This document shows positions 21,345 through 31,689 of a stretch of DNA of 64,000 bases, one piece after another. This DNA comes from Pseudomonas sp. AN-1 (GTDB taxonomy: Bacteria; Pseudomonadota; Gammaproteobacteria; Pseudomonadales; Pseudomonadaceae). The notes beneath the pieces were generated by a model. It ran no database searches. It was not told where the DNA came from and saw nothing but the letters and a program-made list of their open reading frames with translations. Location of the stretch: assembly GCF_034057115.1 (NCBI RefSeq), contig NZ_CP139195.1:2542001-2606000 (forward strand), given 5' to 3'. Within the stretch, counting starts at the first letter, position 1, and each line of letters begins with the position of its first letter. Both the position numbers and the translations under genes were made by a program.

Positions 21345-22670
21345 ATGTCCAACCCGACCGCCGGGCGAGCGTTGCGCCGCCGTCTGTTCAGCGGCAGCGC
21401 GTTGCTGCTGGCGCTGACCCAGCTCAGCGCCTGTGCCGAGCCTCCCGCCCAGGGCCCCGCCGCCAGCCTGCCGCTGGCCAGCGCAAGCGTGGTGGCGCCC
21501 GCCCTGTCCAGCGCCGCAGTGCCCGCCGCCGCGGCGCCGCAGCAGAGCTTTGCCGCCTGGCGCGACGCCTTCCGCCGCGAGGCGCTGGCCGCCGGCATCG
21601 CGCCGGCCACCTTCGCGCGCGCCTTCGCCGAGGTCACCGTCGACCCGGCGGTGATCCGCGCCGACCGCAGCCAGCCGGAGTTCAGCCGGCCGATCTGGGA
21701 ATACCTCGACAGTGCCGTGTCGCCGCAACGCGTGCACCGCGGCCAGCGCCTGCTCGCCGAGCACGCCTCCACCCTGCGCGCCATCGAGCAGCGCTACGGC
21801 GTCGAGCGCAACGTGCTGGTGGCGATCTGGGGCATGGAGAGCAACTTCGGCAGCAACACCGGCAACCTGAGCGTGATCCGCTCGCTGGCCACCCTCGCCT
21901 ACGAGGGCCGCCGGCCGCAGTTCGCCCACGACCAGCTGCTCGCCGCGCTGCAGATCCTCGAGCACGGCGACGTGCAGCCGCAGCGCATGCTGGGCTCCTG
22001 GGCCGGGGCCATGGGCCAGACCCAGTTCATCCCCACCACCTACCAGCGCCATGCGGTGGATTTCGACGGCGACGGCCGCCGCGACATCTGGGACTCCACC
22101 GCCGATGCGCTGGCCTCCACCGCCAACTACCTGAGCGCCTCGGGCTGGCAGAGCGGCAAGAGCTGGGGCATGGAAGTGCGCCTGCCGGCCGGCTTCGACT
22201 ACGCCCTGGCCGACCCGGAGCAGCGCAAGCCGCTGGGCGAATGGCTGCGCTTGGGCGTGCGCCCGCAGCATCCCTACAACGTAGTGCGCGACGACAGCCA
22301 GCTGGCCAGCCTGGTGCTGCCGGCAGGCTACCGCGGCCCGGCCTTCCTGGTGCAGGACAACTTCCGCGCCATCCTCAAGTACAACAACTCCACCGCCTAT
22401 GCCCTGGCCATCGGCCTGCTCGGCGAGCGCTTCGCCGGCGGCGGCCAGGTCGTCGCCGCCTGGCCGCGCGGCGAGCGCCCGCTGTCGCGCAGCGAGCGCA
22501 TCGAACTGCAGGAGCGCCTGGCGCGCAGCGGCTTCGATCCCGGCACGGCCGACGGCATCATCGGCGCCAACACCCGCCGCGCGGTGCGCGCCACCCAGCA
22601 GCAGCTCGGCTGGCCGGCCGACGGCCACCCGAACCACCAGTTGCTGGAGCGGCTGCGCCAGCTGCCGTGA
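21345..22670 (+). CDS. Lytic murein transglycosylase, MltB family
   Basis: 441-residue predicted lipoprotein or secreted enzyme cleaving peptidoglycan to 1,6-anhydromuropeptides. The signal region ends in LTQLSAC, a lipobox. The catalytic MltB-type domain spans about residues 70-360; catalytic Glu lies in VLVAIWGMESNFGSNTGN, with AMGQTQFIPTTY and GDGRRDIWDSTADALASTANYL as family motifs. A C-terminal peptidoglycan-binding domain (LQERLARSGFDPGTADGIIGANTRRAVRATQQQLG) follows. Start ATG 21345; an in-frame GTG 18 bases upstream is possible. Confidence 0.9.
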   Translation: MSNPTAGRALRRRLFSGSALLLALTQLSACAEPPAQGPAASLPLASASVVAPALSSAAVPAAAAPQQSFAAWRDAFRREALAAGIAPATFARAFAEVTVDPAVIRADRSQPEFSRPIWEYLDSAVSPQRVHRGQRLLAEHASTLRAIEQRYGVERNVLVAIWGMESNFGSNTGNLSVIRSLATLAYEGRRPQFAHDQLLAALQILEHGDVQPQRMLGSWAGAMGQTQFIPTTYQRHAVDFDGDGRRDIWDSTADALASTANYLSASGWQSGKSWGMEVRLPAGFDYALADPEQRKPLGEWLRLGVRPQHPYNVVRDDSQLASLVLPAGYRGPAFLVQDNFRAILKYNNSTAYALAIGLLGERFAGGGQVVAAWPRGERPLSRSERIELQERLARSGFDPGTADGIIGANTRRAVRATQQQLGWPADGHPNHQLLERLRQLP

Positions 22671-22680
22671 AGCGATCCCT

Positions 22681-22724
22681 GGCAACGCAAAAGGGCGACC
22701 CGTGGGTCGCCCTTTTGCGTTGCC
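22681..22724. terminator. Long perfect inverted repeat, bidirectional terminator
   Basis: 21-bp perfect palindromic arms (22681-22701 and 22704-22724) with a 2-base centre, containing AAAAGGGCGACCC/GGGTCGCCCTTTT. It lies between the convergent transglycosylase and hemH genes and ends both transcripts. Confidence 0.85.
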
Positions 22725-22730
22725 GGCGTC

Positions 22731-23756
22731 CTACAGCGCGACCGGCATGCGCTCGCACAAGCCGACCAGCGCCTCGACCCACTGCGGATGGTCGTTCAGG
22801 CAGGGCACCAGCACCAGGTCGTCGCCGCCGGCGGCGCGGAACGCGGTGCGACCCTCGTCGCCGATCTCCTCGAGGGTCTCGATGCAGTCGGCGACGAACG
22901 CCGGGCACATCACCAGCAGCTTCTTCACCCCCTCGCGGGCCAGCCTCTCGAGGGTCGCGTCGGTGTAGGGCTCGATCCACTTGGCGCGGCCCAGCCGCGA
23001 CTGGAAGGACATCGACCACTGCTCCTCGCCCAGGCCGAGCCGGGCGACCAGGCCTTCGCTGGTGCCCAGGCACTGCGCCCGGTAGCAGCTGGCCAGTACC
23101 GCGCCGCTGGCGCGCCGGCAGCAGTCGGCATCCTTCAGGCAGTGGCTGCCGGTGGGGTCGCTCTTGTGCAGGTGGCGCTCGGGCAGGCCGTGGTAGCTGA
23201 GCAGCAGGTGGTCGAAGCCCTGCTCCAGATGGGGGCGCACGCTCGCGGCCAGCGCCTCGAGGTATTCCGGCTGGTCGTAGAACGGCGGCAGCACGTCCAC
23301 GGCGAAGGCATGTCCGCGCGCCGCCATCGCCCGCCGCGTCTCCTCGACCACCGTGGTCACCGTGCTGTCGGCGAACTGCGGATACAGCGGCACCAGGGTC
23401 ACCCGCCGGACGCCCTGCGCAGCCAGGCGCTGCAGGCCACTGTCGATCGACGGCTCGCCGTAGCGCATCGCTAGCTCCACCGGGCCGTGCGCCCAGCGCT
23501 CGGCGACCTTCGCCTGCAGGCGGCGGCTGAGCACCATCAGCGGCGAGCCCTCCTCCCACCAGATCGAGCGGTAGGCCTCGGCCGAGGCCGCCGGCCGCCT
23601 AATCAGGATCATCGCCACGATCAGCCGGCGCAGCGGCCAGGGCAGGTCGATGACGTGGGGATCCATGAGGAACTGGTTGAGGTAGCGCCGCACGTCGGCC
23701 ACCTCGGTGGAGGCCGGCGAGCCCAGGTTGACCAGCAGCAGGGCGTGATCGGTCAT
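22731..23756 (-). CDS. hemH: Ferrochelatase
   Basis: 341-residue enzyme inserting Fe(II) into protoporphyrin IX, the last step of haem synthesis. Visible features: [34 protein letters not shown] at the N-terminus, the catalytic-His motif [11 protein letters not shown] near residue 195, and [36 protein letters not shown] carries the active-site Glu. Lies 12 bases after yfcH on the same strand, so co-transcription is likely. Confidence 0.95.
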   Translation of the reverse strand: MTDHALLLVNLGSPASTEVADVRRYLNQFLMDPHVIDLPWPLRRLIVAMILIRRPAASAEAYRSIWWEEGSPLMVLSRRLQAKVAERWAHGPVELAMRYGEPSIDSGLQRLAAQGVRRVTLVPLYPQFADSTVTTVVEETRRAMAARGHAFAVDVLPPFYDQPEYLEALAASVRPHLEQGFDHLLLSYHGLPERHLHKSDPTGSHCLKDADCCRRASGAVLASCYRAQCLGTSEGLVARLGLGEEQWSMSFQSRLGRAKWIEPYTDATLERLAREGVKKLLVMCPAFVADCIETLEEIGDEGRTAFRAAGGDDLVLVPCLNDHPQWVEALVGLCERMPVAL

Positions 23757-23768
23757 GCAGTGTCCTTG

Positions 23769-24671
23769 TCAGTGTCGAGCGAGGAGGTCGGCCAGCGCCG
23801 CCTCGAGATCGGGAAAACGGAAGCGGTAGCCGGCGTCTAGGGTACGCTGCGGCTGCAGGTGCTGGCCGCCGAGCAGCAGGCCGGCCATCTCGCCCAGCGC
23901 CAGGCGCAGCACGCAGGCCGGCGCCGGCAGCAGCGCCGGGCGATGCAGCACGCGGCCGAGGGTGCGGGCGAACTCGGCGTTGCGCACCGGATTCGGCGCG
24001 CAGGCATTATAGGGACCGCGGCATTCCTCATGGTGGAGGAGAAAGTCGATCAGCCCCACCTCGTCCTCCAGGTGGATCCACGGCATCCACTGCCGGCCGC
24101 TGCCCATGCGTCCGCCGAGGCCGAGGCGGAACGGCGGCAGCAGGCGCGCCAGCATGCCGCCGCGCGCCGCCAGCACCGGCGCGGTGCGCACCAGCACCAC
24201 GCGGATGCCCAGCTCCTCGGCGCGCAGCGCCGCCGCCTCCCAGGCGAAGCACAGCTCGCTGGCGAAGTCCTCGCTGCCGGCCGGGCTGTCCTCGTTGAGC
24301 CGCCGCTCGCCGCCGTCGCCGTACCAGCCCACCGCCGAGCCGGACAGCAGCACCCCCGGCCTGAGCGGGCGCCGGGCCAGCCAGTCGACCAGTTGCCCGG
24401 TCAAGGCGATGCGGCTGTCCCACAGCTGCCGGCGGCGCGCGGCGGTCCACGGCCGGTCGGCGATCGGCGCCCCGGCCAGGTTGACCACCGCATCCAGCGG
24501 CAGGTCGGGGGCCAGCTCGTCGAGCCGGGCGATGCCGCGCGCGCCGCTGCACAGGCCGGCGACCTCCTGCGGGCGGCGGCTCCACACCACCAGTTCGTGC
24601 CCCTGCCCCGCCCACAGGCGACAGAGCGCCCGGCCGATCAGGCCGGTACCGCCGGTCAGCAGAATGCGCAT
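23769..24671 (-). CDS. yfcH: TIGR01777/YfcH family NAD(P)-dependent epimerase-like protein
   Basis: 300 residues, atypical short-chain dehydrogenase. N-terminal Rossmann motif LLTGGTGLIGRALCRL; VVNLAGAPIADRPWTAARRRQLWDSR and LLSGSAVGWYGD are family-specific stretches. The C-terminal DUF1731 segment (ALLPAPACVLRLALGEMAGLLLGGQHLQPQRTLDAGYRFRFPDLEAAL) confirms the family. Substrate unknown. Upstream of hemH and divergent from the FAD oxidoreductase. Confidence 0.9.
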   Translation of the reverse strand: MRILLTGGTGLIGRALCRLWAGQGHELVVWSRRPQEVAGLCSGARGIARLDELAPDLPLDAVVNLAGAPIADRPWTAARRRQLWDSRIALTGQLVDWLARRPLRPGVLLSGSAVGWYGDGGERRLNEDSPAGSEDFASELCFAWEAAALRAEELGIRVVLVRTAPVLAARGGMLARLLPPFRLGLGGRMGSGRQWMPWIHLEDEVGLIDFLLHHEECRGPYNACAPNPVRNAEFARTLGRVLHRPALLPAPACVLRLALGEMAGLLLGGQHLQPQRTLDAGYRFRFPDLEAALADLLARH

Positions 24672-24794
24672 CGCCGTATCTCCTCGTCTGCTCGCATGCG
24701 TCAGTCCTGAGTCTGGTCCACACTGAAAACACCGGCCAGGCCGCAACACGCTGGCGGCGGACCGGGTTCAAGGCTGGACCGCAGCATATCATTC

Positions 24795-24819
24795 TGTACA
24801 TGAATGAGCATATTGTATA
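24795..24819. promoter_or_regulatory. Candidate LitR/CarH-type sites before the FAD gene
   Basis: TGTACA at 24795 and TGTATA at 24814, starts 19 bases apart, in the AT-rich region between yfcH and the FAD oxidoreductase. They resemble the TGTACA array at 25977-26051, suggesting common control of both transcription units. Confidence 0.4.
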
Positions 24820-24863
24820 AGTAGAGTCCAAGGATTAGCCTGAATTCTCAGTGACAGAGGTGA

Positions 24864-25856
<993 letters not shown>

Positions 25857-25976
25857 ACCGGCCGCCGCCTGCGCCACGCCGGGCGCGGGCAGGCACCCGC
25901 CACTCCCCCTCGCTCAGCCTGCACCTGCCGAAAGGATGGCGGTGCAGCCGCTCGGCCGCAGGAGAACGCCAAAACC

Positions 25977-26051
25977 TGTACAATTGGCTTGACCTGTACA
26001 ACAAAATATCCGACCCTGTAGAAGAGCTGTACAAGTCCGTTTCCCTGTACA
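25977..26051. promoter_or_regulatory. Array of five TGTACA boxes before the YbgA/photolyase operon
   Basis: TGTACA at 25977, 25995, 26028 and 26046 and TGTAGA at 26017, mostly with CC before and A after, giving direct repeats of CCTGTACAA. Starts are 18, 22, 11 and 18 bases apart. B12-dependent MerR photoreceptors (CarH/LitR) bind 11-bp direct repeats with consensus nTnTACAn. Photolyase genes of Pseudomonas are known targets of LitR-type regulators. The sequence is AT-rich against a GC-rich background. No clean -35/-10 was resolved. Confidence 0.6.
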
Positions 26052-26099
26052 GGCCGCAGCCGCCGGTGCCGCCTGCACCCGACCGCCAAGGTACACGCC

Positions 26100-27065
26100 A
26101 TGATCCACGCACAGTCCCAATCCCCCCGCCTCAAGCTCGCCATCAGCGCCTGCCTGCTCGGCAACGAGGTGCGCTACAACGGCGGCCACAAGCAGTCGCT
26201 GCTGTGCCGCGAGGTGCTCGGCAAGCACTTCGACTTCCAGCCGCTGTGCCCGGAGATGGCCATCGGCCTGGGCGCCCCGCGCGAGCCGATCCGCCTGGTC
26301 GGCGACCCCGGCGCGCCGCGCGCGGTGGGCACGGTGACCCGCGAGCGCGACGTCACCGAGGCGCTGGCCGGCTACGCCGAAGGCGTCGCCGCGCGCCTGC
26401 ACGACGTCAGCGGCCTGATCGTCATGCAGAAGTCGCCCTCCTGCGGCATGGAGCGGGTCAAGGTCTATCAGGACGATGGCCGCCCCGCCGAGCAGGGCGC
26501 GGGCATATTCACCGCCACCCTGGCGCGCCTGCGCCCCGAGCTGCCGATCGAGGAGGACGGCCGTCTCCACGATCCGGTGCTGCGCGAGAACTTCATCGCC
26601 CGGGTGTTCGCCTACGGCGACTGGCAGCGCCTGTGCGCCGAGGGCCTGACCCGCAAGGGCATCATCGCCTTCCACTCCCGCCACAAGTACCTGCTGATGG
26701 CCCACCACCCGCTCAAGTACCGCGAGCTGGGCCGCCTGCTGGCCGGCATCGGCGCGCACGACCCGGCCGAGTTCGGCCCGCGCTACTTCGCCGAGCTGAT
26801 GGCCGCGCTGAAGCGCTGCGCCACCCGCGGCACCCACGCCAACGTCCTGCAGCACCTGTCCGGCTACCTGCGCCGCGCCCTGCCCGGCGAGGAGCGCCGC
26901 GAGATCCAGCAGCTGATCGAGCAGTACCGCGAAGGCATGGTGCCACTGGTGGTGCCGCTGACCCTGCTCAAGCACCACTTCCGCCGCCATCCGGACCGCT
27001 ACGTCGCCCTGCAGGCCTACCTGCAGCCCCACCCGCAGGAGCTCGGCCTGCGCAACGCCATCTGA
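26100..27065 (+). CDS. DUF523 and DUF1722 (YbgA) fusion protein
   Basis: 321 residues. N-terminal DUF523 (about 1-150): ISACLLGNEVRYNGGHK, FQPLCPEMAIGLGAPREPIRLV and LIVMQKSPSCGMERVKVY, with three Cys (CLLG, LCPE, SCG) that could hold metal or a cluster. C-terminal DUF1722/YbgA (about 185-310): KGIIAFHSRHKYLLMAHHPLKYRELGRLLA. Both domains are widely linked to photolyase operons. In KT2440 and P. aeruginosa a MerR gene sits between this gene and phrB, as I recall; here it is missing. Biochemical function unknown. Confidence 0.85.
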   Translation: MIHAQSQSPRLKLAISACLLGNEVRYNGGHKQSLLCREVLGKHFDFQPLCPEMAIGLGAPREPIRLVGDPGAPRAVGTVTRERDVTEALAGYAEGVAARLHDVSGLIVMQKSPSCGMERVKVYQDDGRPAEQGAGIFTATLARLRPELPIEEDGRLHDPVLRENFIARVFAYGDWQRLCAEGLTRKGIIAFHSRHKYLLMAHHPLKYRELGRLLAGIGAHDPAEFGPRYFAELMAALKRCATRGTHANVLQHLSGYLRRALPGEERREIQQLIEQYREGMVPLVVPLTLLKHHFRRHPDRYVALQAYLQPHPQELGLRNAI

Positions 27066-27153
27066 ACGGCAAGCGGTGCTGCGCGACTGGCCGACGGCCC
27101 CGGCCGGTGCCCGCCACGACGCGGCCTGCTCGCCGCCCCCTGAGGAGATCCCG

Positions 27154-28590
27154 ATGTCCCGTCTGGTCTGGCTGCGCAGCGACCTGCGCGTGCGCGACAA
27201 CACCGCCCTGGCCGCCGCGGCAGCCCGCGGCGACGGCCCGCTGCTGGCCGTCTGGCTGCTCAGCCCGGCGCAGTGGCGCGCGCACGACGACGCAGCCTGC
27301 AAGGTCGACTTCTGGCTGCGCAACCTCGCCGAGCTGTCGAAGAGCCTCGCCGCGCTGAACATCCCGCTGCTGCTGCGCACCGCCGAGCGCTGGGACGACG
27401 CCCCCGCCGTGCTGCTGGCGCTGTGCCGCGAGCACGGCGTGCGCAGCGTCCACGTCAACGCCGAGTACGGCGTCAACGAACAGCGTCGCGACCGCGCGGT
27501 GGCCGCGACCCTGCAGGACGCCGGCATCGCCTGGCACAGCCATACCGACCAGGTGCTGTTCGCTCCCGGCAGCCTGCTGACCCGCAGCGGCGGCTACTTC
27601 CAGGTGTTCAGCCAGTTCCGCAAGCTCTGCTACGCACGCCTCGACGAAGCCCTGCCGGCGCTGCAGCCGCTGCCGTGCATCCAGCCGCCGAGCGGAATCG
27701 CCGGCGATCCGCTGCCGGTGGCGATCGACGGTTTCGCCACGCCCGGCGACGAACTGCGCCGGCTGTGGCCGGCCGGCGAGGCGGCTGCGCACCGCCAGCT
27801 GGAAGACTTCGTCGACGGACACCTGGCCTGGTACGCCGCCGAGCGCGACTTCCCGGCCAGGCCCGGCACCAGCGCCCTGTCGCCCTGGCTGGCCGCCGGC
27901 GTGCTGTCGCCGCGCCAGTGCCTGCACGCCGCGCTGGCGGTCAACGCCGGCGAGTTCGCCGACGGCAATCCCGGGGTGGTGACCTGGATCAGCGAGCTGC
28001 TCTGGCGCGAGTTCTACAAGCACATCCTGGTCGGCTACCCGCGGGTATCCATGGGCCGCGCCTTCCGCGTCGAGACCGAGGCGCTGGCCTGGCGCGACGC
28101 ACCGGCAGACCTCGAAGCCTGGCAGCAGGGCCGCACCGGCATCCCCATAGTCGACGCCGCCATGCGCCAGCTGCTTGCCACCGGCTGGATGCACAACCGC
28201 CTGCGCATGATCGTCGCCATGTTCCTGACCAAGAACCTCTTGATCGACTGGCGCCACGGCGAGCGCTGGTTCATGCAGCAACTGATCGACGGCGACCTGG
28301 CCGCCAACAACGGCGGCTGGCAGTGGAGCGCCTCCACCGGCACCGACGCGGCGCCCTACTTCCGCATCTTCAACCCGCTGACCCAGTCGGAGAAGTTCGA
28401 TCCGGACGGCGCCTTCATCCGCCAGTGGGTGCCGGAACTGGCCGGCCTGAACAGGCGCGACATCCACGACCCGGCGGCGCTCGGCGGGCTGTTCGGCGCG
28501 CCCGACTATCCGCGCCCGATCGTCGACCTGGCGCGCTCGCGCGAGCGTGCGCTGGCGGCTTTCAAGGCGCTGGACAAGGCCAGCGCCTGA
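27154..28590 (+). CDS. phrB: Deoxyribodipyrimidine photolyase
   Basis: 478-residue class I CPD photolyase, repairing UV pyrimidine dimers with blue light. N-terminal antenna domain (LVWLRSDLRVRDNTALAAAA). The C-terminal FAD domain has SPWLAAGVLSPRQCLHA, ELLWREFYKHILVGYP, GRTGIPIVDAAMRQLLATGWMHNRLRMIVAMFL and NNGGWQWSASTGTDAAPYFRIFNP. The Trp electron-transfer residues and the Asn/Asp near FAD are in these stretches. Follows the YbgA gene after 88 bases, probably in one operon under the TGTACA sites. Confidence 0.95.
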   Translation: MSRLVWLRSDLRVRDNTALAAAAARGDGPLLAVWLLSPAQWRAHDDAACKVDFWLRNLAELSKSLAALNIPLLLRTAERWDDAPAVLLALCREHGVRSVHVNAEYGVNEQRRDRAVAATLQDAGIAWHSHTDQVLFAPGSLLTRSGGYFQVFSQFRKLCYARLDEALPALQPLPCIQPPSGIAGDPLPVAIDGFATPGDELRRLWPAGEAAAHRQLEDFVDGHLAWYAAERDFPARPGTSALSPWLAAGVLSPRQCLHAALAVNAGEFADGNPGVVTWISELLWREFYKHILVGYPRVSMGRAFRVETEALAWRDAPADLEAWQQGRTGIPIVDAAMRQLLATGWMHNRLRMIVAMFLTKNLLIDWRHGERWFMQQLIDGDLAANNGGWQWSASTGTDAAPYFRIFNPLTQSEKFDPDGAFIRQWVPELAGLNRRDIHDPAALGGLFGAPDYPRPIVDLARSRERALAAFKALDKASA

Positions 28591-28623
28591 GGCGAGTGGG
28601 CAGCCAGGGCGACCTCGCTTCGC

Positions 28624-29136
28624 TCAGAACGCGGTGCGATAGTGCAGCGTATAGGTCTCGGCGCCGTCGTTGGGCTGCTTGAGGCTGGCGTTGGAGTAGT
28701 GGATGGCGCGCACGCCGATCTCCTGGCCGGCGAAGCGCAGGCCGAAGCCGAGACGGTCCTCGAACTGGAACGCGGTGCTCAGATCGTGCTGCTCGAACTC
28801 GGTGCTGGAGAACAGCGCTACGCCTATGCCGGCCTCGACATAGGGGCGCACGCGCTCGCCGGCGAACTCGTAGACGAACACCGGGGCGAACGACAGGCTG
28901 TGGTTGCTGGCGGCCTTGTCGCCGAACCAGTAGGTGTAGCCGGCATCCCAGTAGCCGGTCAGGCGCCCGCTCGAGCTCTGCCACCAGCTGCGCTCGAAGT
29001 CGCGCTGCAGGGCCAGGCGCACCACCTGGGTGGACTCGCGGGTCACCCCGGCGGCCAGGGTCGCATCCCAGGCGCTGGCCGGGACGCTCGCGCCCAGGGC
29101 CGCCAGCACAGCACCGACAGTCAGCAATCGCTTCAT
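28624..29136 (-). CDS. pagL: Lipid A 3-O-deacylase PagL
   Basis: 170 residues with signal peptide MKRLLTVGAVLAALGASVPASA and an eight-stranded outer-membrane barrel. The catalytic motif AIHYSNASLKQPNDGAETY contains the His, Ser and Glu of the PagL triad in the usual spacing, and the protein ends in a C-terminal aromatic (HYRTAF). It removes the 3-position acyl chain from lipid A, lowering endotoxicity. Located between phrB and murI, as I recall for P. aeruginosa. Confidence 0.93.
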   Translation of the reverse strand: MKRLLTVGAVLAALGASVPASAWDATLAAGVTRESTQVVRLALQRDFERSWWQSSSGRLTGYWDAGYTYWFGDKAASNHSLSFAPVFVYEFAGERVRPYVEAGIGVALFSSTEFEQHDLSTAFQFEDRLGFGLRFAGQEIGVRAIHYSNASLKQPNDGAETYTLHYRTAF

Positions 29137-29270
29137 GATGACGATTCCTTGCAATGAGCTTCCGTGGATGTCGTGGACTGCACGGCAACGACCAGCGCAC
29201 CGGACACCGCCCCGCATGACGCCCTTGTTGCAAGTATAGGAGCCGCTCGTCGCCAGGAAAGCGCGCGGGC

Positions 29271-30065
29271 TCAGTCCTCCAGCCGCTCGACCGCCGCGGC
29301 CTCGCCCCACAGCACCGGCAGCACCCGCGCCAGAGCGGCCGGATCGCCGCTGGACCAGAAGCGCGCCGGCTGCGCCGGCCCGGCCGCCAGCAGCTCGCGC
29401 TCGCCGAGCAGGCGCCCGAGCTGGCGCGCCACCGCCGCGCCGGTGTCGATCAGCTGCACGTCCGCCGGTACCAGCTCGCGCAGCAGCGGCTTAAGGAAGG
29501 GATAGTGGGTGCAGCCGAGGATCAGGGTGTCGCAGCCGGCGTCGAGCAGCGGCTGCACGTAGGAGGCCAGCAGCGCGCGGGTCGCCGGCGCAGCCAGCGC
29601 GCCCTGCTCGACGCACTCCACCAGCCCCGGACAGGGCTGGGTGACCACGGTCACGTCGTGGGCGAAACGGTCGAGCAGCGCGGCGAAGCGTGCGCTCTTC
29701 AGCGTGCCGGTGGTGGCCAGCACGCCGACCGTGCCGCTGCGGGTGGCCGCCGCCGCCGGCTTGACCGCCGGCTCCATGCCGACGATAGGCAGGCCGGGAT
29801 GGCGCTCGCGCAGCTCGGCCACCGCCGCCACGGTGGCGGTGTTGCAGGCCACCACCAGCGCCTTGGCGCCCTGCTCCAGCAGGAAGTCGGCGATGCGCCG
29901 GCAGCGCTCGCGGATGTACTCGGGACTCTTCTCGCCGTAGGGCACGTGGCCGCTGTCGGCGACGTAGAGCAGCGACTCGTGGGGCAGCCGCGCGCGGATC
30001 TCGCCAAGCACCGACAGGCCGCCGACCCCGGAGTCGAACACGCCGACCGGCGCCTCACTGGCCAT
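29271..30065 (-). CDS. murI: Glutamate racemase
   Basis: 264 residues. Supplies D-Glu for peptidoglycan. The two catalytic Cys are in [12 protein letters not shown] (about residue 73) and [11 protein letters not shown] (about residue 184). N-terminal [14 protein letters not shown] and [13 protein letters not shown] are family signatures. Overlaps the moeB stop by 11 bases on the same strand, so it is the last gene of the hemA-prfA-prmC-moeB-murI run. Confidence 0.95.
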   Translation of the reverse strand: MASEAPVGVFDSGVGGLSVLGEIRARLPHESLLYVADSGHVPYGEKSPEYIRERCRRIADFLLEQGAKALVVACNTATVAAVAELRERHPGLPIVGMEPAVKPAAAATRSGTVGVLATTGTLKSARFAALLDRFAHDVTVVTQPCPGLVECVEQGALAAPATRALLASYVQPLLDAGCDTLILGCTHYPFLKPLLRELVPADVQLIDTGAAVARQLGRLLGERELLAAGPAQPARFWSSGDPAALARVLPVLWGEAAAVERLED

Positions 30066-30813
30066 GGCTTTCCCCGCAGACAGCGCACTGCGGATCGCGC
30101 CTGACGCGCAGCTCGCGGAAGCGGCTGCCCAGTGCATCGACCAGCAGCAGGCGGCCGACCAGCGGCTCGCCGAAGCCGGCCAGCAGCTTGAGCGTCTCCA
30201 GCGCCTGCAGGCTGCCGACCAGGCCGACCAGCGGGCCGAGCACGCCGGCCTCGCTGCAGGTCAGCTCGTCCTCGCTGCCCGCGCCATACAGGCAGTGGTA
30301 GCAGGGGCTGGCGGCATTGCGCGGATCGAACACCGACAGCTGGCCCTCGAGGCGGATCGCCGCACCGGACACCAGCGGCCGGCCGGCGGCGACGCAGGCG
30401 GCGTTGACCGCGGCGCGGGTGGTGAAGTTGTCGCAGCAGTCGACCACCACGTCGACCGCCGCCACCGCGGCCGCCAGGCTGTCGGCGTCCAGCGCCTGGC
30501 GCAGCGGCAGCAGCCGCACATGCGGGTTGATGGCCGCCAGGCGCGCCATCGCCGAGTCGACCTTGGCCTGGCCGACGCTGGCCGTGTCGTGGATCACCTG
30601 GCGCTGCAGGTTGGTCAGGTCGACCGTGTCGAAGTCAGCCAGGTGCAGCTCGCCGACCCCGGCCGCGGCCAGGTACAGCGCCACCGGCGAGCCGAGGCCG
30701 CCGAGGCCGACCACCAGCACCCTGCCGGCCCGGATCTTCAGCTGGCCGTCTATGTCGACCTGCCTGAGCAGGATCTGCCGGCTGTAGCGCAGCAGCTCGT
30801 CGTCACTGAGCAT
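30055..30813 (-). CDS. moeB: MoeB/ThiF/HesA-type adenylyltransferase
   Basis: 252-residue E1-like enzyme that adenylates the C-terminal Gly of MoaD- or ThiS-type sulfur carriers. ATP-binding [23 protein letters not shown], then [16 protein letters not shown] (substrate loop). The metal site is CYHCLYG...CAVC (two CxxC pairs). Catalytic Cys in [13 protein letters not shown]. No rhodanese domain. Overlaps prmC by 11 bases. Could serve molybdopterin or thiamine synthesis; moeB is the customary name for this position. Confidence 0.88.
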   Translation of the reverse strand: MLSDDELLRYSRQILLRQVDIDGQLKIRAGRVLVVGLGGLGSPVALYLAAAGVGELHLADFDTVDLTNLQRQVIHDTASVGQAKVDSAMARLAAINPHVRLLPLRQALDADSLAAAVAAVDVVVDCCDNFTTRAAVNAACVAAGRPLVSGAAIRLEGQLSVFDPRNAASPCYHCLYGAGSEDELTCSEAGVLGPLVGLVGSLQALETLKLLAGFGEPLVGRLLLVDALGSRFRELRVRRDPQCAVCGESHGQ

Positions 30814-31648
30814 GAGTCTCTCCGTTCCAGCGGCCGAGGGTGATGCGCTGGTGGCCGCCGAGGTCACGGCGGCTCTCGACGTCAGTGAAGCCGCGCGCGG
30901 CGAACAGCGCGCGCACCGCCTCGGCCTGGTCATAGCCGTGCTCGAGCAGCAGCCAGCCGCCGGCTTCGAGATGCTCCGGCGCCTCATGGACGATCAAGCG
31001 GATATCGTCGAGTCCGTCCTGACCGGCGACCAGCGCGCTGGCCGGCTCGAAGCGCACGTCGCCCTCGCTCAGATGGCGGTCGTCCGCGGCGATATACGGC
31101 GGATTACCGACGATCATCGCGAAGCGTTCGCCGGTCAGCGCGGAAAACCAGCGGCTTTCGACGAAGCGGGCGTTGGCCAGCCCGAGCCGCGCGCCGTTGC
31201 GCTCGGCCAGCAGCACCGCCTCGGCCACCCGGTCGACGCCGAGCACCTGCCAGGCCGGGCGCTCGCAGGCCAGGGCCAGGGCGATGGCGCCGGTGCCGGT
31301 GCCGAGATCGAGCACCCGCGCCGGTCCGCCCGGGCCCAGCGCCAGCGCGGTCTCCACCAGCAGCTCGGTGTCCGGACGGGGGATCAGGGTGTGCGGCGCC
31401 ACCTCCAGCTCCAGGCTCCAGAAGCCCTGGCGGCCGAGCAGGTAGGCCACCGGCTCGCCGGCACGGCGGCGTTCCAGCAGGGCGGCGAAGGCAGCGCACT
31501 GCGCGGCGTCGGGCTCGCGCTCCGGCCAGGTGCGCAGGTAGCTGCGCGGCTTGCCGAGCACATGGGCGAGCAGCAGCTCGGCGTCCAGGCGGGCGCTCGG
31601 CGAGTCGGGCAGCTCGGCGCCGTTCAGCAGGGATTCGATGGTGGGCAT
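30803..31648 (-). CDS. prmC: Release factor glutamine methyltransferase
   Basis: 281 residues. Methylates the GGQ glutamine of RF1/RF2. SAM-binding motif VLDLGTGTGAIALALACERP near residue 117 and the catalytic NPPYIAADDRHL near residue 187, which is diagnostic of Gln-methyltransferases. N-terminal helical domain (AELLLAHVLGKPRSYLRTWPE). Its substrate gene prfA is directly upstream, separated by a 77-bp repeat element. Confidence 0.95.
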   Translation of the reverse strand: MPTIESLLNGAELPDSPSARLDAELLLAHVLGKPRSYLRTWPEREPDAAQCAAFAALLERRRAGEPVAYLLGRQGFWSLELEVAPHTLIPRPDTELLVETALALGPGGPARVLDLGTGTGAIALALACERPAWQVLGVDRVAEAVLLAERNGARLGLANARFVESRWFSALTGERFAMIVGNPPYIAADDRHLSEGDVRFEPASALVAGQDGLDDIRLIVHEAPEHLEAGGWLLLEHGYDQAEAVRALFAARGFTDVESRRDLGGHQRITLGRWNGETHAQ

Positions 31649-31689
31649 CAGCAGCGTTCTCCGGGGGAGGCGCGTTCGCATGTGGGGAC

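Noticed and set aside
22681-22724. 21-bp perfect inverted repeat as a transposon end
   Set aside because: Its position between convergent genes and its A-run/T-run composition explain it as a bidirectional terminator.
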